Shown here piece after piece: positions 51,269-63,400 of a stretch of 64,000 bases of DNA. The notes beneath the pieces are model-generated. The model made no database searches. It saw only the letters and a list, made by a program, of their open reading frames with translations, and was not told the origin of the DNA. The DNA is taken from contig VXBA01003437.1 in the NCBI GenBank assembly GCA_013399895.1, forward strand, positions 925,967 to 989,966, in the 5' to 3' direction. Made by a program: the position numbers and the translations under genes. Position 1 is the stretch's first letter, and each line of letters opens with the position of its first letter. The DNA is from Serilophus lunatus. Lineage: Eukaryota; Chordata; Aves; Passeriformes; Eurylaimidae.

Positions 51269-52435
51269 TTTTTTCATAATAGCAGAATTGCTTGTTTTTC
51301 AGTAATGCCTTCACCTTTTTTGGTTTCTCTGCCCTCCTGCAACAAAGAGAGCCTGCATGCCTTCCCCTGTGAGAAGCTTTTCAGGAAGAGTTTCTTCCAG
51401 CTACTCAGAAGAACTCTGGATGCTGCTTGCCATGTCAGTCAGAGTGACTTTTTTCAGGTATCTGCTGTCTCTGCATGCAGGTTTTCAGTCTGGCATCCCT
51501 GGTTGTCAGCGTTGCAGCCAGAGTTCTGGTGAAGGACAGTGCAGCTGTGCTTCTCTGTGTCTGTCTATAGCATTCCTACCCCAGCGTATGGTGTCTCATC
51601 TCTGCCACTGAAAAGAGAAAAAAAAATTGGAGTGAAGGAGGAAGTGCATGAGCTTCCTTCTCAAAGTTTTATGACAATTTATCTTTAATCTTCAGACCAG
51701 TCATGCCTTTCCTTGACAGTTTGTGCATCTTCAGGAATGAATAAGCATCAGGTGGTGAGCCTCACTCAGAGTGGGGACCTGAGCTGTCTCCTCTTCTGCT
51801 TCCCTGAAAGAACAGTAGGTTTCCTATCCATCTGGCCCAGGGCTGAGGTGCAGTCCTACAAATACAGGTTTAGTATGACAGCCAAGGTACTACATAGTAC
51901 CTCACAGCCTACCTCCCTGGTTTGTAAGTAAAAGCAAAGTGTGCCTTCATTCATATTCCCCTGTATATTTGTAACCCCTTTGACAGACATTCTGTGTGTA
52001 CCGTCTGTGCACCCTATGAGTGTACTGTCCCCCGATGCTCTCTCATCTGCACAGCCTGAAGGCACGCAGCAGGGTGCTTGTATTCAACAGCTCATGTTGT
52101 CTCCTGTGCTTGGTGGGTTGTTGATTTGCTTCTGTCCTGTCATGTGAGGTGCCTTCTGTGTTCACCCTCTCATCGGACAGGAATGTTACCTGATGTGGAG
52201 GAACATGTCCGTCCTCATCTAGCTGTTGGGTCTGGTCTTTTGCCATGCTTTTTACACTCCTAAAGGCCCAGAATTCCTTATAAACTCTTTTTCTAATAAA
52301 TTCATCTTGTAAGTTCATATTTTCCAGTGGACATTTTTTATTAAGGAATGTTATGTATGTACAAATGTACAATAAAAATGTGAGAAAGATGTACCTTGCT
52401 GAAAGCATACTGACTGCAACTTAAAAGGCTTTTTT
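51269..52435. other. Non-coding, possible 3' flank of the decayed gene
   Basis: No exon is recognised. On the minus strand, AATAAA (TTTATT on plus) at 52337-52342 lies about 95 bases after the stop of the coding-like block at 52436 and could be its old polyadenylation signal. Short frames at 51212-52263 are not convincing. Confidence 0.4.
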
Positions 52436-53590
52436 TTAAGCCTCTATTTTAGTTTCCATATGCTTTTTATCTCTTGCACTACAGAGAACAATTTCCTCTG
52501 CTTTGAGGAAGTTCTGTAATTTAACTTCTCGTTTCCAACGTCCTCCTGTGTCTTTTATCTCGTGTCTCAGAATTTTAAAGATTTTCATTAGCCACTTTAA
52601 GGACCTTGCTTTAGCTAGAATCTGCTTTACTCTGTAAAGCCCTTTAAAAAAATCTTCTGAAGCCTGGTATTTCTTATGCTGGTTCTTACAAAGGCTGTAT
52701 TTCATACTTGAACCAAAACTACTAGTCTGGCTAAAGTCTACATCTTCCCTGTAACTCTTGGAATGAAAAGCATTTGCAGGATTTCCAGGTTCCAAACAGG
52801 TCTCTTTTCTGAGGACTTTCACAGCTCCTTCACTCTTATCTGTAGATCTGGACTTTCCTCTCTCACTGTGCTCTCCAGGGAGATCTTGCTGCATACCCTG
52901 TGCTATGGTCTCCTTGGAGTCTGAGCAAAAAGGAGAAGGTGGTCCCCGCTGCAAGCTGTTCTTTGCATTGTTTGAATTTCTTCTGCCTTTTCACTGGACT
53001 CTCTACCTCCAAAGCAAGTGCAGTTACAGGACCGTATTTTCCAGGTGTCTTTGTTGTAAGCTTATGATCTTGTGTTCTACATAACCTCTTGGAACAGCTC
53101 GTCTCCTCCAGAGCTCTGCTTTCACTAATACTGCTTAACTGCAGATTAATAATGAACTTCTTGCCACCATGCTTATTAAATATTTATGTTGTGGTAGCAC
53201 ATAAAGTCTGTAATTGGGGTCTAATTGTGCTGATTTATTCGGACCAGTTCCAAGACCTTTGGTACTACTAACTCTGCAGCTACCAACCCTCCTACATATC
53301 AGTGTCCTTCACTGTCATTTTCCTTGGCCAGGTCAGCACATGAAACTGATCTCTGATTCCCTGGTGTGGAAACTGAGCAGCCAAAAACTGCCGAGTGATG
53401 ACAGCTTTCTGCACTTGTTCTCTCCTCATCCTTTCTTTGATTTATTCTTGGAGTTTTTTAAAAGAAGGGGGCAGGGCAGCTTGTATTCTGAATTCCCCTG
53501 CAAATTTTTGCCCTCGTCAGTGTGTCTTTGCTATGTCTGTTGATTGTAAAGATTGTGAGGCAGCTCAGGTGAGCAACTGCCTTCTTCCCT
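52436..53590 (-). pseudogene. Interrupted coding-like block, probable decayed gene or large exon
   Basis: The only non-repeat block that reads like protein. On the minus strand, three frames succeed one another. One is open from about 53589 down to 53224 apart from three stops (53458-53460, 53299-53301, 53221-53223) and reads 'KTPRINQRKDEERTSAESC', 'STPGNQRSVSCADLAKENDS' and 'AAELVVPKVLELVRINQHN'. A second is open 53183-52866 (106 codons) and contains 'SCSKRLCRTQDHKLTTKTPG' and 'ESPVKRQKKFKQCKE'. A third is open 52990-52436 (184 codons plus stop) and contains 'SDSKETIAQGMQQDLPGEHS', 'DFFKGLYRVKQILAKARSLK' and 'KREVKLQNFLKAEEIV'. Composition is Lys/Glu/Ser-rich with TP and SP pairs, as in disordered nuclear proteins, unlike the Leu/Phe/Cys-rich chance frames elsewhere. 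'caatcaacag' near 53545 could be an old splice acceptor. I do not recognise the family. Alternatives are an intact gene with sequencing errors, or chance. Confidence 0.4.
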
Positions 53591-56269
53591 CACACACATA
53601 ATGCAAATTGCTTCTCAGCTCAAACTACATAGCTCAGCTGCTGCTGGTGCCTTATACATGTTGAAGAATCTTAATATCTTTCCTATTTCTTAAAAATTAA
53701 TCTCCTTTAATCCTGGCAGCACTGTAAGGTTCAAAGATGTTTTACATTATGTGCAGGTAGGATTATGGTTTATTCGTTAGTAGAAGGAAAAGATTGATTT
53801 TTTTTTTTTCCATGGCATCCCTGGTAGTTTTTTCTTTGGTGAGTCCTAGTTGATGCTTTTTTTCTCTCACCTGACTGTGCAGAATGTAAAGGTATAACCC
53901 TCAATATGAAAAGTAAATGCCACAAGTCCCATTGAAAGCGGCAAACTATCATCACTCTTTCTGTGACAGAGATGTACTATTCAGAATCAAGTTGTGTGAG
54001 GTGATGTCCTTAAACTCCTGTTAAGAGTTAGGCACTGTGTTATCATCTTCAGTTTTCATTGTTTTAATAGTTGCTCTGGTCTGGAAGGAAGAGAATTTTG
54101 GATCCAGAGCAAGACATAAGCTTGTCAATAAATATTCTCTTCCTGCTCTAAGATTTCCTTAAACTCTAAGGTCCAGTTGTCAGCACAAATCTGTCATATC
54201 TTAGGCAGCAAATCACTCTAAGGCAAAGCAAAAGAAATTCTCAGCTTGAAGTGCCCCCAAACGCTTCTTATAGAGATTGGGGCACTGCAAGATGTGCTTC
54301 GCCTTGTCTCTCTGGATGATTGAAAATGAAGCTTTCTTGACAAGCCATAGACCAATTGTTTATTTTATGAAAGTGGAACACATTGGTGTGTTACAGAGCA
54401 AAGTCATCTAGCAGAAGTAATGAAGGCAATTCTGAAATAACATAGTTGTTTTAACTTTAAGGGATTTTTTCATCTTTGTTTTTATCATAGCTACAAGTTT
54501 TTCTTAGGACTGTGGTGAAGGTTGGACTCTTCTATTTGTATTGTTGTGTCTTGTAAGCACTAGACAGCACAAAAGAAGTTACTTTGAAGTAACAGGTCCT
54601 TATAGGTCCAACGATTTCTTTTGCACAAGCACATAATCTATTGTACAACTCTATTTCTATGTACCAAAGAAGCCTTTAGGTCTAGAAAACCTTTTTCTCC
54701 CAGTTACAGTAGAGTCCTGTTTGTAGAACATGACTACTAGGATCTGAGGTGAGACCAGGGATTTTAAGAATTGAAGGGGTTCTGTCTAGCTTATAAAGTG
54801 GATGTAAACTATCAATACAAGGAGAACACAGAGCAGAATTGGATGCTTCAAAATTTGGAAAAGGCACAAATAGGAAGCCTGGTACAATACTGAAGATGTC
54901 CAGATTTTACACAATTACTGTGGTAAATGAGGAATTATGAATATGAGAAAAGAGGAAACAGTACAAAAATAAACGTTTCAGGAGTTCAATCTGGAAAGTC
55001 TTCTGGCCTGATTCAATGACTGTAATTAATAAACAGGGAAGATCCAGAGAAAGAAAGGAAGTATGAAAAAAACCCCAAACAAAACAGTAACAGCAAACAA
55101 ACAGTGAATGAATTTAATAAGTTATGAAAACTATATGGCCATGCGGAATAGCATGGTGACAGACCCAGATGTCTGGGATAAGAATTATCCATCTGCAATG
55201 AAGTTCTAATGGAATCTCTGATGTAAGCAGAACATGAGTTTGAGGATGGGGTATACTAAGATTAGGACATGGTCACAAAGGTCCCAGCTATTCTGATTAT
55301 GGCTTTATGCAACATCTGGCATTCACAAAAACAGGCTGTGTAAAACAAAAGCATCTGCAGAATGATGTGGAGGTTGTGTCTGGGCTGAGCAAGAGTATTT
55401 CTGGCCTGTGTGCTGGATGCCTCCAAACGGGTCTGCCTGGTGCTGTGAGTGATCCAAATGTTGTAAAACTTAGTTCCTGGTGTCTTGGATTTAGCCTGAC
55501 TCTGCTAGGGTGCCCAACAGAGCCACTATTGGCACCGATGCCAGCGCAACATTAAAGTTTACAAGAAGGAGCAGAGACTAGTTGCCTAAGCTGTAGCCAC
55601 AAATATGAAAGTTGGGGGTTTTGGACTCATAAAGGAAACTAGAGGAACATTCTTTTCCTTTCTGAAGAATTCCCATCTGTCAGGTATGAGGTAAACTTCT
55701 GTTCTGGCCGTTATCAGGTTCATGCCCTCAATGCCTTACTCCTAATGACTTTCATGCCAACATTGTAAAGTTAAATAGTTCTGCTTTGTAACTGTTCTGC
55801 TTTGTAATTGTGAACAAGTGCACTGTTCATCAAACAAACCAGGCTAAAATGCACAGTCCTTCTGCCAATGGGTTTTATCCTTGTGCAGGAATTGAAGACT
55901 GCGTTGGTCGTCCCTGTGGCTTTGGTGCAACTGCCAAGATCAAGGCAGCCCATTAGCATCCACAGCGTTTGGATTTTTATTGTGGAGAGTTTTGCCTGAC
56001 TAGGAACTGGTGTGAATCAAGTCAATTCCAGCTAAAACTATGAAGTTTTATATCTTCCTTCTGATTCCTGAGCCATCCAGTTTCCCTTTACACATCATTT
56101 CAGATAAAGAATGCGTGAAGTTAGAAATGTACTGCAAGCCAGATGGACCTGAACAGCAGGGGTGATGCAGTCATGCCACTGTGAACAGGGGGAATAGAAA
56201 GTGTGGCTTCCCACTATCCCACAGTCTTTTCTAGCCTGCCACCTTCTTTCCCCTGTGTACCGTATCTGC
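53591..56269. other. Non-coding, nothing firm
   Basis: A minus-strand stretch near 53770-53880 ('SGERKKASTRTHQRKNYQGC') follows an acceptor-like 'cattctgcacag' and could be another exon of the decayed gene, but the sequence is short and purine-biased. A T-run lies near 53798-53810. No repeat family recognised. Confidence 0.4.
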
Positions 56270-56760
56270 AGTCTGTGTGAGTGTAATTTAGTGCTAATTA
56301 AGAAGTGAGTGGGAGCCATAAGCTCATTTCATTTAGAACCTGGAAATGGCCTCCTGGGAGCCCAGAGAGGGTACCGTCTGCTTTCTCGCCACAAAAGCTT
56401 CTCCACCTCACTGCCATAATTCTAACCACCAACCTCCAGATCTCAAAATTCAACGCCAGCTCAGATTTACAGAGCATTAAGCAACTGAATTAAATCCTCA
56501 GCATTCACTCGGCGTCAGCCTGACTGAGTAAAGGATTTCATGGGCTGGGGTGCTCTACAAGGCCATAATTTATATCTTTATGCAGAAGCTGCTCCTTTAA
56601 GTTTTATTTTGGCTTGCTGCAATTTATTTTTATTAAGGCCCCAGTAGTATTTGGTTTTTTGTTTGCTTTGATGTGGGAATTTTATATTAAATCTAAATAA
56701 ATAAGTGTTTAAATTAGGTTTCATTTGCATGAGTTGGGGAGTGAAGTGGATCTTTCACCA
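56270..56760. promoter_or_regulatory. Candidate conserved non-coding element / enhancer
   Basis: The most enhancer-like stretch in the window. It carries a homeodomain core TAATTA (56295-56300), 'ctcatttcatttagaacc', 'gccataatttatatc', 'ctgcaatttatttttatt' and a perfect POU octamer ATTTGCAT (56723-56730). Simple repeats are scarce despite the AT-rich 3' half, and CpG words ('cactcggcgtcagcc', 'caacgccagc') survive. No exon structure is seen. Conservation is inferred from texture only. Confidence 0.35.
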
Positions 56761-58660
56761 TATAATACGTAACAGACCCATTACCCATCACAGAGCCCTC
56801 AGTTGCTCCTGAAGAAAAATGGCATTTCCCTCTGCGTAGAAAATACTTAAAAGTCCCAAGAATAGATTTATAGGAATATTTTAACCTTTTCTTTGATCCT
56901 TGAAATGTCATTGTTCTGTAGGCTACATTGCAAAACGTGACCTTTTATAGGAACCTTGGGATGGATTTGATCTTTGGAAGACGTTTTAGAGATAATGCAC
57001 TACAGGGTGCAAAGAACGTTCACTCTTGAAAAAAAGAGCTGAAAGTGGTTTTGTCTGCTGATATTTGTGTTTCTGCTGTACCTGGAGGACAAAAGGATTG
57101 TTTATGATGAGGCTGGTACTTCAGAGACAACAATGAAGAAAATAATAAGAGAACACATCATCTGCTTTTGGGTTAATGTGCAACAGTTTCATTTTCATTA
57201 CATTTAAAAGAAAAAGTTGAGTAGCAGAAGTTGTTCACATGGGAGATGCTTGCAAAGTCATCTGTCTGAAATGTAACAATGTTTTATAAGCTAGATTTTG
57301 GCTTTTCAGGATGCACTCTGACTGACAAAACACAAAGTTGAGCAGTTCTGTGTGGAAAAGAACTGACCATTTGCTTCAGATTTGTGTTTGCTCTGGTAGT
57401 GTCCTCTCTCATGGTTCTGCAGACTGCCTCTCTTGGGCCCTTTCTCTAGTTGTTTTACACCCAGCATCTTCCATGCCACTCACACGAGTTTCCCTGGAAG
57501 AGATGTTGGCATGAAAACACATTTCAATGCTTTCATGATCACAGTAAGATTGTGAGCAAAGGCAGATATGAGTCTGTGGGCTCACAATGTGAATGCTGTC
57601 TTTTTGCTTTGCTGATAATTCTTACAAACCAGATCTTTCTGAAAGATGTCATAGCTTTTATAACCAAATACTGTCAGCTTGTACTTAATTCTGTAACTCT
57701 TGCATGTGCAGAATTTTCACTGAAACCTATTGTTGTTGGCAAAATATACTTAATTTCCCACAGAGTATGAGAGATGTTGTTTCTGTTGCAATAGAGCTTG
57801 CAGTCCAAGCAAAGGGAAAACCTGTCCAATGAGAATGCAGTAAGGAACATAGTGAGTGAAAGAATAAAGATCACAAGTTTCCACCATTCCACTCTTTATC
57901 CAAGTTTAGGATGAAATAGGGGGTAAAAGGACCAATTAATTCTGAGACCAAACCAATATTAAAAAAGAGTTCCTGGCAGTGAACTGCGGAACTGCATGTC
58001 CCCTAGTGAGGCTGTGCTGGACCGCAGTCACTTTGGATCTTGGGGTGCAGATATAAAGTAAAGAGTTTACAAACACTTTAAGAAGTCAGAATGCAGAAGA
58101 CTGAAGGATAGGAAAGAGATACTGGCCTTGAGGAGATAAAGTTCTAGACATCAATAACCCTACTTTGCAGAGACTGAGAACCATGATGTGGCACAGACAG
58201 TCCTAAGGGCCTTTCTAGGAGGCCATGGAGACCTGAACATCATTGCCTTCATAGATACTGGGCCTGAAAGGATTTTATACATACCTAATGTACTGGAAAA
58301 AAAATTAGTGTCTGGGAGTCATTGGCCTTTTTCAGTGTGACATGACTATTGGGAAGTGATGGCTGGTGACATTTTGAATGTAGGAAGTGAAATGAGCAAA
58401 ACAAAGATAGCTCAGTGGAAAGTTGCGTCAGGAAAATGATGCCCATCTACATTAAGTAACAATATAGTCGCCTCGCTTTGCTCAAATAATTGAGCTGTTA
58501 CTCTGATGCTATACACAGATGACATTTTGGGGGGCTGTCTCTCCACTGAGCAAGCAGGGTTCTGCATGGGGTCTGTGTATCATGTTTGGTCTCTGTGTGC
58601 TTCCAAAGACAAGTTGAAAAATTTGAGTGCAATGTTACATGAATTTTTCTCTGAATCTAT
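56761..58660. other. Non-coding, nothing recognised
   Basis: No exon or repeat recognised. A 106-codon plus frame at 57450-57770 has no coding signature. Confidence 0.5.
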
Positions 58661-58710
58661 GATAGTAGTGTATCACTACTGTGATAGTAGTGTTACACTT
58701 AAGTGTAACA
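58661..58710. repeat. Hairpin cluster with a 20-bp perfect palindrome
   Basis: Direct repeats GATAGTAGTGT lie at 58661-58671 and 58683-58693. Between them CACTACT (58674-58680) pairs with AGTAGTG (58664-58670) across a 3-base loop. Immediately after comes the perfect palindrome TGTTACACTTAAGTGTAACA at 58691-58710. The palindrome's core word TTAAGTG resembles the NK2-family homeodomain site, so it could bind a dimer; it could also simply be a template-switch product. Confidence 0.9.
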
Positions 58711-59839
58711 TAGTCAACCCCAACACGCTTTGAATGGCTGAGAAAAACTTTGAAATGAACATGGGATGTTTCACTTGTATTGTGGGAAAAAGGTGATGAG
58801 GTGTAAACTCCCTGTTGTCAAGTGAGTCATCAGCAATATTAATGTGATGGGTAGCATCTAGTTGCATTGTGCACCCTGTTAGAGGTCATAAGATTATCAG
58901 AAAATCATTATAGGATGAATATGTTTTATGCTTGGAGATTTGTATGACACTGTGACATCAAAAAGAGGATTTTGTTGTCTAGGAAGCAACCAAATCTGTG
59001 ATAATCCAAGCATGTAGTAAGTCATAAGAAATCACTGCATCTAAAAGTCTCTGACAACCAAAGGTGAACTTGTCCCCAGCTGCATTTAGGTTTCTTTCAT
59101 TTGCCTTTCTTCTGTACGTCACTTATCTCTGGCTGCAGGATAGTGTACTTACCTATATTAAAGAGTGAGTGAAGGATAGTGAAGGCATTCTCAGATATCT
59201 TTAATATCATCAGGTGTCTTTGCCCTAAAAAACCCCACAATTCTAGGCATTTAGTGAAACTGTACTTTTAAGTAATGATTTGAATACTTGAGACACCATA
59301 TTGCATTGTGAATTCAAGCCCTCTGAGCCAGTACCTAAAAAACATCTCCAACTTAATTTTCCAAAATAATATTCAATAGGGAAGTGTTACTAGGTTTGTC
59401 CTCTGCACCTTAATATAGGAGGAAGCATTGGACAGAATCCAGAACAGAAATTCAGAATTGAGTTTCAAGTAGATATTCACTTCGTTTTTTTCTTGTTTCC
59501 CCAATAGACTGAGAGTCATTACACTGTTTAAAACAGACACTCCCAAGATTCAAGGAGGCAATGAAAGTCTGTGGCAGAGCTCCTTCAGTATTACTGCAAC
59601 TGTTTTTTTCTCAATTGTATAATCCAAATAATTGCTTTTGTTCTTGAATACAGTGAAAGTGATTCATCCTATTCTTAAATCTCTTTCATTTGGCACTCCC
59701 AAGGTTATCTGTGATGCTAGGCATGCCATTCCACAGACCATTGAGAATCTGCCTAGGGTGGTGGTCAGACTTGCCTTTGGAGCTGGACATTTTTGAGACC
59801 TTTAAGTGTTAGAGAAGCTAGAGAAGGTTTGGGATGATT
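58711..59839. other. Non-coding, nothing recognised
   Basis: No exon or repeat recognised. Confidence 0.5.
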
Positions 59840-60410
59840 ACTCCTCAATATATCTCTCTAACTTCTAGAAATGTGCATTTTAGGCTTTTTCTGAGCCAAA
59901 TACTCCATCCGAACCATCATGTTTGATAGTCACTGGTAGACCTGCTTTCAGTGAATTTATCTGACGACATTTAGCGCCATTTGTACTTCTGACCTCCAGA
60001 GAAAACCGTGGCAGTTTTTATTCCACGATTCAGTTGTGTGTTGTTAGAGATACTTTCTTCAATTCGTTTTAAACCTACTGTTTGATCATTTTACTCACTG
60101 CCTCCTTTGTGTTGTATAAAAAGTAACAAATAATCATCCACTATTCAAATTCTGTATACCATTCATAGTTTTACAGTTTTTTATCATATTCATCCTCAAT
60201 CATATCTCTTCCAAGCTGCAGAGGTCTATTTATTTCATCCTCATCTGGAAGCTGCTTTATAACTCTCAACCAACAGAATGGCAACCTTATTTTATCTAGT
60301 TCTATTACATCCTTTTCAAGGTAGGAAAGACATAATTGCACATAGTATTGTAGATGTGCGCTCTCTGTTGATTTATACAGGAGCATGTTTAGGACTTAAT
60401 TTCTTCTTGG
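59840..60410 (-). mobile_element. Ancient CR1/L3-like LINE fossil, minus strand
   Basis: The plus strand reads as the reverse complement of the ORF2 C-terminus and 3' region of an old amniote CR1-type LINE that I know from reptile sequence. In order, 'tttgatagtcactggtagac' and 'cagtgaatttatctgacg' match the 3' region. 'gtgtgttgttagagatactt' and 'ttttaaacctactgtttg' match the last codons. 'ataccattcatagttttaca', 'atcatatctcttccaagctg' and 'catctggaagctgctttata' match the central part, and 'gtagatgtgcgc' and 'ttgatttatacaggagc' the 5' part. On the minus strand a 71-codon open frame keeps 'EKDVIELDKI' and 'LGRDMIED', comparable to 'KKDILELEKV' and 'GDMIEV' of the family. It is far more diverged than the three CR1 copies above. 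Confidence 0.75.
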
Positions 60411-63400
60411 TCATACTTCATTCATGAGGACTGCATCTCTGGTTTAATTTCACCGCAGAAGCAGAGGGATGTAATTGGAAAGCTGTGGTATATCACAATC
60501 TGGTGGAGTCAGAAGAAACTGTGTTCCCCAAAATTGCTCATCAATAGCTCAAATCATGATTTATCATTTTCTTTGCTATAGTCTCCATCCATCACCCCTC
60601 ATGTCACATTCTAATGCTCTTATTTCTTCAGTGTCATGAATTGCTCATCCAGAAAACTTACAAATGGAAGATGTCAGAAATGTAGGTAGATTCTGCTTCT
60701 CTGATACTTAGAGAAATTAACTTCTGGATACTTTGCATTTCTTAGCTATTTGTTTTCACTTAGGATGCTGTGTTTTCAGGGAGTTATTGCTTAGTAATAC
60801 AAGGTTGTTTTAAGATAGAAGGCTGAGTGCCTAGGATTTGCTTTGTTGTTTGAATTCAGTACAACCCTCATCTCTCCAGCAAAGATCACTTTCCTTCCTT
60901 TTTAAGAGGTACCCAACCAGGAGTATGAGAAAAATTATATTTCTCAGTTATTTTGTGGCATGAGCCGCATTACATGAGTGCACATTCTCATTTAAGAGCG
61001 ATCTTTTCATTCCCACTGGCATTTGGAGGATTTCAGAGCACTCAAGCTTTGCTTGCCCTCCCACCCACAAAAGGTAATGTTTGAGTTGAATGTTCAAGGA
61101 ACTTGAGTTTTGAATAGCGTATTGAATTGCTAAGAGCAGAATGTTACTTGTTTTCTTAATGGAAATTGCATCGCATCCAAAATGTTTCCACTCCTTCCCT
61201 ACCACAAACTCCACATCCTACTAAACTGTTTGATAATCACCTGTGCCACTGTTCTCAACTTGGGAAAACATGATCTTGGGGAATGTCTTCTCAAGAAGAC
61301 ATTTTTGGGAACCTGCTGTAGAAGCACAGCAGAAGAGATGTGTGTGGGAGGAGGTGGCTGTGTCAGGGGCAGTGCAAGGACTGCACAGTTGCAGTGATCT
61401 AAGAAAACTCCAGCTAACAGAAAGGTGAATTCAGAAAACAGAAAGTAAAGCTTCCCAGAAGAGTAACAGCAAAGGGCTGTATCTTGAGCAATGATTATTA
61501 TAACTGAGTCTTGTCCTGGAACTCTTGCAGAAAGTTGTGGCCTAGTTCTACTACTTCTGGAAGCCAAAAGTTCCTTCTTTTCTCTGCCACCTATCTTTCT
61601 CCCATGGACCTTTTCCTGGCAGCTCTGTTTCTCCATCCCTGTTCCCAAACCAACCCCCTCTCTTCACTGTATCCACCTTTTGCTGCCAGTGACTCTGGAG
61701 ATGGACAGTCACAAGACAAATGACCATCCCTCTGCTGGATACAGTTTGAAACTCACCACACTGGTGCAGTACTTGCATGTAGAACAAGGCTGTGGAAAAC
61801 ATTCACAACTACTTTAAAGCAGAACAAGATTCTTGCAGCAGCCTCCTGACAACTTGTACTTGGAGAAAAAAGGAAGAAAATCAGACATATCAAATTATGG
61901 GCGGAAAGTTCTTTACATAGATCTGCTTGAGATTTGCTGTTGCCCAGTGCAAAGCGTCTAGCCATGGATCACAGCAATGGGTCTGCAGGGCAGTTTTGTC
62001 CCCAGCGGTGTAATGTCATTTGCAGTGATGAAAGAAAACCTCTCTGCTGCTTAAAGAGACACCTGAACTTTTTGTCATCTTCAATACTGTGCTTATCCTA
62101 TCTTTTCTCTTCCCCTCTGAGCCCTCATCTCCGCCGAGGTTCTTAAAGCAACATTTTTTCCAGTTGTTTGGAGGGATGTTATGACCCAGAGATCTGTATG
62201 TGCTGTTGTAAGAGTGTAGCTCTGTAATGCACATGTTTCTCCACTGCCTTCACCTCACAAAGCCCAAATGTGAAATTCTTTGCACTTACTTTCTTCCTCT
62301 TCCCCTCTCCATGCTGACAGCAATGCACAAGTAATGCATTAGCAATGCATTTGAACTCAAGTCATGGCTGTCTGAAATTTCAGCCCTTATGAGAGACAGC
62401 AGACCATGGAAACCACAATTTTTTACTGTGCCCTAAGGTTGTTGTGAGTGAATCATCAAAAGAGTATGAGTCAGTTGTAGCCATAACATTGTTTTTTCCT
62501 CTGGTGCCATGAGCATGGAAATGCAGAATTGATATGCTCTGAGTTCGTCACAAGTGCTGCCTGATCCCTGTTTGAATGCATGAGCTGTAGTGGTTCTTGT
62601 TTCTAGTGGATCTAATCCCTAGTACACGACTCCTCTTCTCAGGCTAGGTTTATGAGTTGGTTTGAGACAATTTGGAGGCACAGAGACCTTGGACAGAAGT
62701 CTCATCCCTCAGGTTCAATACCCCTGATTTCTCTAGTACAGAAAGAGAGACCAAATACACCCAGATGTGAGAAAATAGCTCTTTACCAAGAAGAAATGCT
62801 AGTAACAATACTGATAAAACTATATGAAATGAACTGATGAGAAGAAACTTCCTAAGGCCTCTCCCACCTAGAAAAAACCCATGTGGCCATAGGACAGAGA
62901 CAAGGCTGGCCGCCCTTCCACATGGTTCACCTCCCCTGCACCCAGAAAACTGGCAGGAACAGTTGGAGAGTAAGCACTGCCAGGAAACAGTGGATAACAG
63001 GGATTTGATGCCAGCAGATGCTTGTGTGGCACTGGAGTGGGGCTGTGGTGCTGGTCCAGGCAGCCGGAACAGGGCTATGGACCCCCCAGGAGACTGAAAG
63101 GACCTGCAAGACACCCATTGGATCCAGTGACGAGACTTGGTTGTTGCAATTTTGATCTTTGTTGGTCAGAGGGGTGGCTGTAGTCCTGTCAAGGTGGTGG
63201 TGGAAGCCTCAGGTTGTAAGGAAAGTCCCGTGTGGTGAGGCAAGAAAACCAAGTGTTGAGTGAAGTCTGAGTGTGGTATTTTATTGGTTTAGGCTAGGTG
63301 AGAATGCCTCTGATATCTCCCTATGGCAGGGAGTTCTACTTTGAAAGATGTAATACTGGACATTTTAGGAGCCTTTGGCACCTTCTAAGATCTTACGCCT

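Noticed and set aside
52436..52954. Calling the 172-codon minus frame an intact gene
   Set aside because: Its apparent start is TTG rather than ATG, the frame continues upstream to a stop at 52991-52993, and protein-like sequence goes on in another frame beyond. It fits a broken gene better.
62650..63114. 154-codon minus frame
   Set aside because: Composition is Ser/Leu/Cys-rich and it shadows a plus frame in a GC-rich patch; no family recognised.
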